From Candidatus Electrothrix marina (GTDB taxonomy: Bacteria > Desulfobacterota > Desulfobulbia > Desulfobulbales > Desulfobulbaceae), in assembly GCA_004028495.1 (NCBI GenBank), contig MTKS01000024.1:1-12927 (forward strand): a DNA stretch of 12,927 nucleotides. Direction: 5' to 3'. Under the pieces are notes generated by a model that had not been told where the DNA came from, ran no database searches, and saw nothing but the letters and a program-made list of their open reading frames with translations. The first letter of the stretch is position 1. Each line of letters starts with the position of its first letter. A program made the position numbers and the translations under genes. Below, piece after piece: positions 1 to 6,160 of this stretch.

Positions 1-1094
1 TGGTTCTTGTGTACCTCCTGATTAATGTCCTTGCGCTGGGGGCCATCGGTTTTTTCAGAATGGCAGGGTTGGTGATTCGTCCTGTTGAACGATTAGTCGC
101 TCTTGCCAATCAATACAGCAACCATGATCCTTTTCGCTTTGTCACGGATGATTCCGGCGGCGAGTTCGGGAAGCTGTCCAACAGCCTTAACAGTATGCTG
201 GTCAGGATAGATGAGGATCGGCAGACCTTGCAGCACACGGTGACCGCCTTGGAAGTTGCCAATCGTACCTTAAAAAAACAACAGCAGGAAATGGTTCGTG
301 CGGAAAAACTGGCATCAGTGGGCCGGATGGCGGCCGGGCTGGCCCATGAGATCGGCAATCCTCTGAGCGTGATCCAGGGCTATCTCGGTATTCTTCTCGG
401 TTCGGAGGGGCAGAGTGAGCAGCATAAGGATTTTCTCCGCCGTTCCGAGCAGGAGGTACAGCGGATTGATAAACTGATCCGGCAATTATTGGATTTTTCC
501 AGATCGGCCAAGGGAAGCCCGAAAGTTTTTTCCCTGCACGAATTGCTGCATTCGGTTGTGGAAATGGTCAAGGTGCAGACGGCGTTTCGAGGCATTATTA
601 TTGACTGTGATTTTTCTGCCGAGGAGGACAGGGTGTATGCCGACCGTGAGCAGTTGCGTCAGGTCTTTGTCAATTGCCTGCTGAACAGCGCCGATGCAAT
701 CCATATGGCTGAAAAGGGTGAAGTCTACAGGAGAGAGGGCAGGGTGTCGGTGGCAACAGCCTTGCAATGTCTGCTTCCGAACCATCAGGACCGGTATCAG
801 GAAAAAAAAGGGGCTTCGCAGCTCCTCATCCGTATCAGCGATAACGGGATCGGAATCATCGGGGAACATTTGCCTGTTGTTTTTGATCCATTTTATACGA
901 GCAAGGAACCGGGCAAGGGAACAGGGTTGGGTTTGTCTGTTTCCCGCTCTCTCATTGAAACGGCCGGCGGTACAATGGAGTTGCAGAGCGAAATCGGGCA
1001 GGGAAGCAGTATGCTGATCACCTTGCCCGGCTTTTTTGATGAAATGGACTTTACAGGAGAACAGAGACAAAAGTGCAATGCACCTGATATGTAA
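1..1094 (+). CDS. Sensor histidine kinase, 5'-truncated by window edge (PilS/NtrB-like)
   Basis: The reading frame is open to the left edge, so the start and most of the sensor part are missing; the GTG at position 9 is not taken as a start. Numbering from that GTG, the visible protein begins with a transmembrane helix (about residues 1-22), then a HAMP-like linker (about 20-75) and a short coiled coil (75-98). The HisKA dimerisation helix follows with the H-box AHEIGNPL and phospho-acceptor His113. The HATPase domain shows an N-box (NCLLNSADA, 222-230), a G1 box (SDNGIGI, 277-283), an F-box (FDPFYTSK, 292-299) and a G2 box (GKGTGLGLS, 302-310). All catalytic boxes are intact. It should autophosphorylate and pass phosphate to the response regulator encoded 50 bp downstream. 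PilS is suggested by the pilus operon next door, but classical PilS has six membrane helices and a PAS domain, and the single visible helix plus HAMP is more like generic NtrB/ZraS-type sensors. The signal sensed cannot be told from this part. Confidence 0.93.
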   Translation, partial: VLVYLLINVLALGAIGFFRMAGLVIRPVERLVALANQYSNHDPFRFVTDDSGGEFGKLSNSLNSMLVRIDEDRQTLQHTVTALEVANRTLKKQQQEMVRAEKLASVGRMAAGLAHEIGNPLSVIQGYLGILLGSEGQSEQHKDFLRRSEQEVQRIDKLIRQLLDFSRSAKGSPKVFSLHELLHSVVEMVKVQTAFRGIIIDCDFSAEEDRVYADREQLRQVFVNCLLNSADAIHMAEKGEVYRREGRVSVATALQCLLPNHQDRYQEKKGASQLLIRISDNGIGIIGEHLPVVFDPFYTSKEPGKGTGLGLSVSRSLIETAGGTMELQSEIGQGSSMLITLPGFFDEMDFTGEQRQKCNAPDM

Positions 1095-1144
1095 TCTCAG
1101 ACTGCAGAGAAATCGTCCCGGAATTTCGTAATACATGAATAAAC

Positions 1145-2539
1145 ATGAATGACTCCGCTGAAAATATTTTAAAGCATGTCCTTATTGTTGATGACGAAGA
1201 GAATATGCGCCATATGCTGTCCGTCTTGCTCACCGGAGAGGGGTATCTGGTGGATACGGCAGCGAACGGTAAGGAGGCGATCGGCTTACTGGAGAGCAGG
1301 GAGTTTGATTTTGTGCTTTGCGATATCAGAATGCCGGAGATGGACGGCCTGGCCTTTCTCGGAGCTGCGGAAGCAGTTGAGCATGGCGCCACGGTGATCA
1401 TGATGTCCGCTTTCGGTTCCGTGGATACAGCCTTGGAGGCGATGAAGCGGGGGGCCTATGATTTTATTTCCAAACCTTTTAAGACCGATGAAGTGGTTTT
1501 GGTGCTGAAAAAGGCGGAAGAGCGGGAGCGGTTACGACGGGAAAATATTTTTCTTAAAAGAAAAATTGCCGAGTTGGAGAAAAAATCCGGCTTCGGCGCG
1601 ATGATCGGGAAAAGCAAGGCTATGCAGGAGGTGTTTACCCTGGCCGAAAAAGTGGCCGAGCACCCGACCACTGTTCTGATCACCGGTGAATCCGGCACAG
1701 GCAAAGAGCTGGTCGCTGCCGGCATCCATGCGAAAAGCGGCAGGGCGGATAAGCCGTTTATTGCGGTGAATTGCGGCAGTGTTCCGGAAAATTTGCTGGA
1801 AAGCGAGTTTTTCGGCTATGTGCGAGGGGCCTTTACCGGTGCGGATCGGGATAAGAAAGGGCTTTTTGAAGAGGCGCATAAGGGGACGCTTTTTCTTGAT
1901 GAAATCGGTGAGCTTCCCTTGTCCATGCAGGTTAAGCTGTTACGGGTTTTGCAGGAGCAGGAGATTCGTCTGATCGGCTCGGCGCAGAGGAAGAAAATTG
2001 ATGTCCGTATTCTTGCCGCCACAGCCAGAGATATCAGCGGGGAAGTGCAGCAGGGGCGTTTTCGTGAAGATTTGTTTTATCGGCTGAATGTGATTAATAT
2101 CCTGGTTCCGCCGTTGCGTAATCGGAGTGAGGATATCCCTGTCCTGTGCGATTATTTTGTTAAAAAATTTACAAAAAGTCTGAACAGACCGGATATTGAG
2201 GGGCTGAGTCATGCTGCTCTACAGCAGCTACTTGTCCATGCCTGGCCGGGTAATGTCCGTGAATTGGAAAACGTGTTGGAGCGGGCCGTAATTCTGACGG
2301 AAGGGCCGCATATCTTGCCGGAAAATCTCCCTGAGAATATTCAGGGCAGCCATGCTGATAATGTTTCTGACTTTTTGGCCGGGATTTCCTCGGTCAAAGA
2401 GGGGAGAAGGAGGGTTGAAGAGCGGCTTATCCGGCAGGCCCTTGAGGCAACTGAAGGTAATAAAAGTAAGGCGGCGCAGATTCTTGAGATCAGTTATCCC
2501 TCGTTGCTGAGCAAGATTAAGGAGTTTCAAAAGCACTAG
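1145..2539 (+). CDS. Sigma-54-dependent NtrC-family response regulator (PilR-like)
   Basis: A complete 464-residue protein with the three-domain NtrC layout. The receiver (about 10-122) has acidic residues D16/D17, phospho-acceptor D60 and K110. The AAA+ sigma-54 activation domain (about 150-385) has Walker A GESGTGKE (181-188), the sigma-54-contacting GAFTGA loop (228-233), Walker B GTLFLDEIGE (247-256), an arginine-rich RFREDLFYRL segment (305-314) and the sensor II motif WPGNVRELEN (367-376). A Fis-type helix-turn-helix ends the protein (about 438-461). Nothing essential is missing, so it should work as an ATP-driven activator of sigma-54 promoters. No clear Shine-Dalgarno precedes the ATG, but the receiver begins only 10 residues in, so a later start is unlikely. 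It lies 50 bp after the kinase gene and just ahead of a pilin operon with a sigma-54-like promoter. That supports a PilR-like role, though this is inferred from context and not proven by sequence. Confidence 0.95.
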   Translation: MNDSAENILKHVLIVDDEENMRHMLSVLLTGEGYLVDTAANGKEAIGLLESREFDFVLCDIRMPEMDGLAFLGAAEAVEHGATVIMMSAFGSVDTALEAMKRGAYDFISKPFKTDEVVLVLKKAEERERLRRENIFLKRKIAELEKKSGFGAMIGKSKAMQEVFTLAEKVAEHPTTVLITGESGTGKELVAAGIHAKSGRADKPFIAVNCGSVPENLLESEFFGYVRGAFTGADRDKKGLFEEAHKGTLFLDEIGELPLSMQVKLLRVLQEQEIRLIGSAQRKKIDVRILAATARDISGEVQQGRFREDLFYRLNVINILVPPLRNRSEDIPVLCDYFVKKFTKSLNRPDIEGLSHAALQQLLVHAWPGNVRELENVLERAVILTEGPHILPENLPENIQGSHADNVSDFLAGISSVKEGRRRVEERLIRQALEATEGNKSKAAQILEISYPSLLSKIKEFQKH

Positions 2540-2601
2540 GGCGAGCTACGGTGGAGCCGGAGTAGTTTTTGAGTGTAAAAAGATTTTATAGTTAGGAGAG
2601 G

Positions 2602-2628
2602 GATTGTAAAAAATATTTCTTTACGATC
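2602..2628. promoter_or_regulatory. 27-bp near-palindrome, candidate activator (enhancer) site
   Basis: The arms GATTGTAAA and TTTACGATC match as inverted repeats at 8 of 9 positions around a short AT-rich centre. The site lies in the non-coding gap between the regulator gene and the first pilin gene, centred roughly 115 bp upstream of the -24 element at 2730. NtrC-family activators usually bind dyad sites about 80-200 bp upstream of sigma-54 promoters, so the placement fits. A terminator is less likely because no T-run follows the right arm. Assignment to this particular regulator is inference. Confidence 0.4.
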
Positions 2629-2729
2629 GGCGGTGCCCTGTCGTTTTTGGGATTGATCTGAGTGAGCCTATATTTTTTCTTTAATTTTTTTAGTAAGTAA
2701 TTTCTGGTTGGGCATAAAATAAAAAAAGA

Positions 2730-2745
2730 AGGTATAGAATTTGCT
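2730..2745 (+). promoter_or_regulatory. Sigma-54 (-24/-12) promoter candidate for the pilin operon
   Basis: AGGTAT-N5-TTGCT compared with the consensus TGGCAC-N5-TTGCW. The near-invariant GG (2731-2732) and GC (2743-2744) are 12 nt apart, as required, the whole TTGCT block matches, and the A of the CAC block is kept. Transcription would begin about 12 nt after the GC, near 2756, which gives a leader of about 40 nt before the ATG at 2796. A GG-N10-GC pair alone is common by chance. The TTGCT match, the location and the adjacent NtrC-family gene are what make this credible. Confidence 0.5.
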
Positions 2746-2795
2746 TTATCTTGGTTAAATGATAATTATGAAATGTGATAATAGTGATGGTAAAA

Positions 2796-3410
2796 ATGAA
2801 CAAAAGAAGAAAGTATTCTGGAGGAGCGGCAGGTTTTTCCGCCCCGGAACTGTTGATAGTCATGGCCATAATAGGTATTCTTGCTGGCATAGGAATTCCA
2901 AGTTTTTTACGGAGCCAGCCTGAAAGACGGTTGGCAAATGCAACAAGGAATCTCTATTCGGACTTGCAAAAGGCAAGACTGCTTGCTGTCAGGAATAATA
3001 CAAATGTTGTCGTCAGTTTCGATCTGGATGCCGGTACCTATACCTACGCCAATATGGGGTTTGATGAAAGCACCGGTGAAAGAGTGAGTTATCCCACGAT
3101 TGGTACGTTGTCGGATTACGGCGCAGTCCGTTATGGATGTGATGCTACCAAGACCGATTGGAGCGATCCACCTGTTTCCATTGAAGGGATGAAAACGACC
3201 TTTCTTGAGAATAAATTGAGATTTACAAGTAGAGGAATAGCAGAAGCGGTTGAAGTGGAAGATTCTGTAAAAGATGCCTTTGTGATGCTTTCTAAAGAAG
3301 AAGGTGCTTTATTGCAAAACGATAACGATAAGTCTGTTTGTTTTGCTGTTACGCTGACGAGTTTTGGAGCTGCCAAGATAAGGAAGTTCAGTGATGGCGG
3401 GTGGAAATAG
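2796..3410 (+). CDS. Minor pilin, FimT/GspH family (first of a tandem pair)
   Basis: A prepilin-like protein of 204 residues from the ATG at 2796. In-frame alternatives at GTG 2775, GTG 2784 and ATG 2787 would only lengthen the leader, and none has a good ribosome site. The leader (13 residues, basic) ends in Gly13 before Phe14, the expected PilD cleavage point. Glu18 provides the conserved mature +5 glutamate, within an atypical FSAPELL in place of FTLIELM. The hydrophobic helix runs to about residue 37, then the FimT/GspH-type segment with NATRNLYSDLQKARLLAV (48-65). The C-terminus ends in FGAAKIRKF followed by a Trp. It should sit near the pilus tip or priming complex with PilW, PilV, PilX and PilY1. 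It is the first gene after the sigma-54-like promoter and is clearly related to the next gene. FimU is an equally valid name, so no symbol is given. Confidence 0.85.
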   Translation: MNKRRKYSGGAAGFSAPELLIVMAIIGILAGIGIPSFLRSQPERRLANATRNLYSDLQKARLLAVRNNTNVVVSFDLDAGTYTYANMGFDESTGERVSYPTIGTLSDYGAVRYGCDATKTDWSDPPVSIEGMKTTFLENKLRFTSRGIAEAVEVEDSVKDAFVMLSKEEGALLQNDNDKSVCFAVTLTSFGAAKIRKFSDGGWK

Positions 3411-3547
3411 GAGCAGGCGATAGAAGGTATATTGCTTTTGCTGGTAGCGACGGATGTTGAGGCTTTTTTGAAAAAGTAGTGAAGGGAGAAAAAACATTTA
3501 AAAGGACCATAATGAGCTGATGCGGTGAATTCGCAGGGAGGTGTGTC

Positions 3548-4102
3548 ATGAAACAGACCGGTTGCAGGGAGAAAGCTGTAAAGGGATTTTCCTTGGTTGA
3601 ACTGATGTTGGTGATTGCTCTTCTTGGGGTTTTGTCGGTAATAAGTGTTCCAGGATTTTTGAGGAACCTGCCGGAGAAACGCCTTAAAAATGCAGCGCGC
3701 AATTTGCATGCGGATTTACAGCGGGCACGGTTATGGGCTGTGAATGAAAACAAAAAGATAACTGTCCGATTCAATGAAGCTGAAGGATATTATTATATTG
3801 ATGATGACCTGAAGGGAGAGGCTGGTTATAAGGTATGGGATACAAACGAATTGAGAAGAAATCTTACTGATTACGGTGGCGTTGTGTACGGGAAGGGCGC
3901 TGCGGTGAAAAATTGGAATAATTCATCGATTAATCGCGTGGTACCATATCGGGATATTATCAGTTTCAAGTCAGCCGGAACAGCGACCTCTGCTAGTGTT
4001 TATTTGCAACATGCGAATCAGGATGCCGTAACCTACGCTGTCACGACAACAAATTTCGGGGCAGTCAAAATCAGGAAATTCAACGGCTCATCGTGGGAGT
4101 AA
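3548..4102 (+). CDS. Minor pilin, FimT/GspH family (second of a tandem pair)
   Basis: A protein of 184 residues. The start is well supported by AGGGAGGT at 3535-3542, five bases before the ATG. The 13-residue leader ends in Gly13|Phe14, and the mature N-terminus FSLVELMLVIALLGVL carries Glu18 (+5), a textbook class III prepilin signal for PilD. The helix is followed by a segment parallel to the upstream paralogue (NAARNLHADLQRARLWAV, 48-65), a shared DYGxVxYG region near residue 108, and a shared C-terminus FGAVKIRKF plus Trp. The role is a minor pilin of the FimT/FimU/GspH type in pilus assembly priming. The 137-bp gap from the first paralogue shows no convincing terminator, so co-transcription is likely. 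The stop lies 5 bp before the preferred pilW start. A local duplication is the simplest origin of the pair. Confidence 0.9.
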   Translation: MKQTGCREKAVKGFSLVELMLVIALLGVLSVISVPGFLRNLPEKRLKNAARNLHADLQRARLWAVNENKKITVRFNEAEGYYYIDDDLKGEAGYKVWDTNELRRNLTDYGGVVYGKGAAVKNWNNSSINRVVPYRDIISFKSAGTATSASVYLQHANQDAVTYAVTTTNFGAVKIRKFNGSSWE

Positions 4103-4107
4103 GGATT

Positions 4108-4938
4108 ATGGAGAGAACATTGAGAAACGAAGGCGGATTCACCCTTATTGAGATGATGGTCGCCATGGTTATCGCCAGCTTTGTTTTTGCGGGGATCTAC
4201 GGGGTATATACGATTCAGCAGAGAAGTTATACGGTTCAGGAACAGGTGAGCGAGATGCAGCAGCGCCTCAGAGCAGCTGTGGAGTTTATGACAGGTGAGA
4301 TGAGGATGGCCGGTTTTGATCCTCCTAACGAATATCCTGACCCGAACCCGTATGACTCTGGAGTATGTGATGCTACATCAATAAAGGTGGCGGTAGATGA
4401 AGAACTTGACTTTGAGTATTGCCAAGTGAGTAATGTGCTGGATGGGGATGGGAACCTGAAAGATCCCCGGGAATATAGCTCGCAAAGGATAAGAACCAAC
4501 TATTCAGTTGAGTATGAGTACTTTCCCAAAGGCGATGATAAATGTAACCTCTTGGTTCAACGCAATGGCGGTAATGCAATACCGCTTGCCGAAGGAATAG
4601 AGGCTGTCGAGTTTCTGCCTTTGCAACAAGACGGTGTAACTCGGGCAACAGATCCGGCAGATGCCCGCACTGTCAAAATTTCCATATTGGCCCGCTCTAC
4701 TTATCCAGACCGAAAATATACCGACACAACCGAGTATGAGCCAGCATCAGTACGGATGGGTATCTCGACTGATATTTGGGATATTAACGGAGACGAGACT
4801 GTTACAGGGGGGGGCGGTAAGGGTAATCCGCCAAGCGAAGATCCTGACGGTTGCGATGATCCTGATGACCGTTGTCATTACCACCGCCGCCTTCTGATCA
4901 CCACGGTTAAATTACGTAATATGGGGTTGGAAAAATGA
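4108..4938 (+). CDS. pilW: Minor pilin PilW
   Basis: The ATG at 4108 is preferred over the in-frame GTG at 4093 because GGAG (4096-4099) is well placed upstream and the resulting 10-residue leader ends at Gly10|Phe11. The product has 276 residues. FTLIEMMVAMVIASFVFAGI gives the N-terminal helix with Glu15 (+5), followed by the PilW-type YTVQEQVSEMQQRLRAAVEF region and MTGEMRMAGFDP (61-72). The C-terminus RLLITTVKLRNMGL is typical of PilW. PilW is a tip-located minor pilin that helps load PilY1. Odd features are a DGDGNLKD loop (112-119) and a WDINGDETVT segment (224-233) that look like calcium loops, and a Gly/Asp-rich insert (about 230-257) encoded partly by an 8-G run. The stop overlaps the pilV start as ATGA, so translation of pilV is probably coupled to it. 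Confidence 0.9.
   Translation: MERTLRNEGGFTLIEMMVAMVIASFVFAGIYGVYTIQQRSYTVQEQVSEMQQRLRAAVEFMTGEMRMAGFDPPNEYPDPNPYDSGVCDATSIKVAVDEELDFEYCQVSNVLDGDGNLKDPREYSSQRIRTNYSVEYEYFPKGDDKCNLLVQRNGGNAIPLAEGIEAVEFLPLQQDGVTRATDPADARTVKISILARSTYPDRKYTDTTEYEPASVRMGISTDIWDINGDETVTGGGGKGNPPSEDPDGCDDPDDRCHYHRRLLITTVKLRNMGLEK
4441..4464 (+). other. EF-hand-like calcium loop in PilW
   Basis: This stretch encodes PilW residues 112-119, DGDGNLKD, with acidic or amide side chains at alternating loop positions and a central glycine, as in dockerin/EF-hand-like loops. A second, weaker DINGDETVT motif is encoded at 4780-4806. Calcium binding is inferred from the pattern only. Confidence 0.35.
4807..4814 (+). repeat. 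G8 homopolymer tract inside pilW
   Basis: Eight consecutive G bases within codons for the glycine run at PilW residues 234-237. Loss of one G would shift reading into a frame that stops at 4895-4897. That would remove the conserved RLLITTVKLRNMGLEK end and break the ATGA stop-start coupling to pilV. Poly-G tracts are common slippage sites, but whether this one varies is unknown. Confidence 0.5.
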
Positions 4939-5426
4939 AAAATATCATTATCCGACAGGACGGGTTCACCCTTATTGAAACTATGATCGCGATGGTTGTC
5001 TTTACGATTGGTATTCTCGGCTTGTTCGGAATGCAGTCGGCTGCAATCAAAGAAAATCTTGCCGCTAATAGTATTACCACCGGGTCTTCATGGGCTTCGT
5101 CCCGAGTTGAAGAATTAATTGCCAAGAGTTATGGTGATACGGAAATTTCGGGAACATATACAGATTGTTCTGTTTTTTCTTCGCCTGACTGGTGGAAATC
5201 ATTTTCTTCTGAAAAATATCCGGGCGAGAGTGCCAATCAGCCTGATTATTTCGTGTACTGGGCTGTTGCTCGTGACTGCACTCTGGTCAAAGAGGGTGAT
5301 ATCGGGCTTAAGGACTCTTCCGAATATCGCCCAAAGCATCTGTATATTGTTGTCACAAGAGACAGCGGCAACGGTGAGGAAGTGACCGCTGAATTTTCAT
5401 ATATTAAACAGAATCAGAATTATTAA
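4935..5426 (+). CDS. pilV: Minor pilin PilV
   Basis: A protein of 163 residues whose ATG overlaps the pilW stop (ATGA). The leader MKNIIIRQDG ends at Gly10|Phe11. The mature N-terminus FTLIETMIAMVVFTIGILGL has Glu15 (+5), and the following FGMQSAAIKENLAANSIT and ASSRVEELIA segment (about 54-63) is typical of PilV, where the family helix carries many alanines and a polar RxEEL motif. The rest is a small beta-rich pilin domain with two Cys (near the C73 and C115 areas) that could form a disulfide. It is expected to be processed by PilD and to join the priming minor-pilin complex with PilW, PilX and PilY1. The order pilW-pilV here differs from the pilV-pilW order of Pseudomonas aeruginosa. A 14-bp gap with an AGAGGA ribosome site separates it from pilX. 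Confidence 0.88.
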   Translation: MKNIIIRQDGFTLIETMIAMVVFTIGILGLFGMQSAAIKENLAANSITTGSSWASSRVEELIAKSYGDTEISGTYTDCSVFSSPDWWKSFSSEKYPGESANQPDYFVYWAVARDCTLVKEGDIGLKDSSEYRPKHLYIVVTRDSGNGEEVTAEFSYIKQNQNY

Positions 5427-5440
5427 CGGCAGAGGAAGCT

Positions 5441-6148
5441 ATGAAGAAAAAATACCCACGAAACGAAGAGGGCTTTGTCCTTGTCGCAGCCCTGCTTATT
5501 TTGCTGGTCTTGACAGTTATGGGAATCTCTGTGAACAGAAATACGACCACTGAAGTGAAGATTGCCTTGAATGATCGTCTTCATAAGGAAACGTTTTATG
5601 CTGCGGACGCAGCCACAGAGCTGGCTACTGAGGTGTTGGTCCAGAGTATTGCCTGTTTCGGCTTTAGCCAGCTTACCGAGGCCGAGGAGTTGGATGGTAT
5701 AGACGAAGGAATGAGGATCCCCGGGGCTGCGGGGCATGATTTTTATATTGAGGAAAGCGCATTAGGTTTCTGGCGGAATTATAATACGGAGGGAGTTCCC
5801 ATTCCTACTGATGATAAGGATGGAAACGGTATCCCTGATCGCCATATGGTCTACCCTGCTGTTTTTGATGAGAACCTTGTTTTTGACAGAGAAAAAACAA
5901 ATGCTCAACCCCATTCAAATATTTCTATTGGCGGCAACACCAAGTTGGAAGGCGGCGAGGCTACGCAACAGTCTGACGGCTATCGGGGCAAAGGGAAAGG
6001 TCTTGGAGCTGGCGGGATCTCTCTTATCTATGATATCAACGTGCAGCAAGTCGGTCGGGACGGCAGCGAGTCCGTAATCTGTGTTCAGTACAAACATCGG
6101 CCAGGTACGGAAGGTGAATGTAACTATAGTACTTACACGACAAAGTAA
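5441..6148 (+). CDS. pilX: Minor pilin PilX-like
   Basis: A protein of 235 residues, with the start supported by AGAGGA at 5431-5436. The leader ends at Gly11|Phe12, followed by FVLVAALLILLVLTVMGISV, a long hydrophobic helix without the +5 glutamate; its absence is normal for PilX/GspK-like tip pilins. The N-terminal PilX pattern continues with TTTEVKIALNDRLHKETFYAADAATELA (35-62), where the FYAADAA motif is characteristic. The domain also holds an EF-hand-like loop DKDGNGIPDRHM (125-136) and a Gly-rich stretch (about 180-192). PilX-type pilins sit at the distal end of the minor-pilin complex and contact PilY1, whose gene starts 12 bp downstream. It is longer than the usual PilX, with the extra length in the region carrying the calcium-like loop. 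Confidence 0.85.
   Translation: MKKKYPRNEEGFVLVAALLILLVLTVMGISVNRNTTTEVKIALNDRLHKETFYAADAATELATEVLVQSIACFGFSQLTEAEELDGIDEGMRIPGAAGHDFYIEESALGFWRNYNTEGVPIPTDDKDGNGIPDRHMVYPAVFDENLVFDREKTNAQPHSNISIGGNTKLEGGEATQQSDGYRGKGKGLGAGGISLIYDINVQQVGRDGSESVICVQYKHRPGTEGECNYSTYTTK
5813..5848 (+). other. EF-hand-like calcium loop in PilX
   Basis: This stretch encodes residues 125-136, DKDGNGIPDRHM. Asp/Asn at loop positions 1, 3, 5 and 9 with Gly at 6 fit the dockerin/EF-hand pattern well, although the final acidic residue is absent. Calcium binding is inferred. Confidence 0.4.
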
Positions 6149-6160
6149 GAGGAAAGCATT

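Noticed and set aside
486..1136. 216-codon open frame on the minus strand
   Set aside because: It lies entirely opposite the histidine kinase gene, whose catalytic boxes are intact. The minus-strand translation has no recognisable domain or start signal.
1135..1152. Tiny five-codon frame overlapping the regulator start
   Set aside because: It is too short to judge and lacks a ribosome site. It is most likely chance.
2546..2572. Weak hairpin plus T5 after the regulator gene, possible terminator
   Set aside because: The stem has an A-G mismatch and is short, with a poor T-run. It is not enough to call a terminator.
2653..2674. TTGATC and TATATT as a sigma-70 promoter for the pilin operon
   Set aside because: The spacer is only 10 bp, too short for a sigma-70 promoter.
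3131..3709. 192-codon open frame on the minus strand across the two pilin genes
   Set aside because: It crosses two well-supported pilin genes and their gap, and shows no family features. It is a shadow frame.
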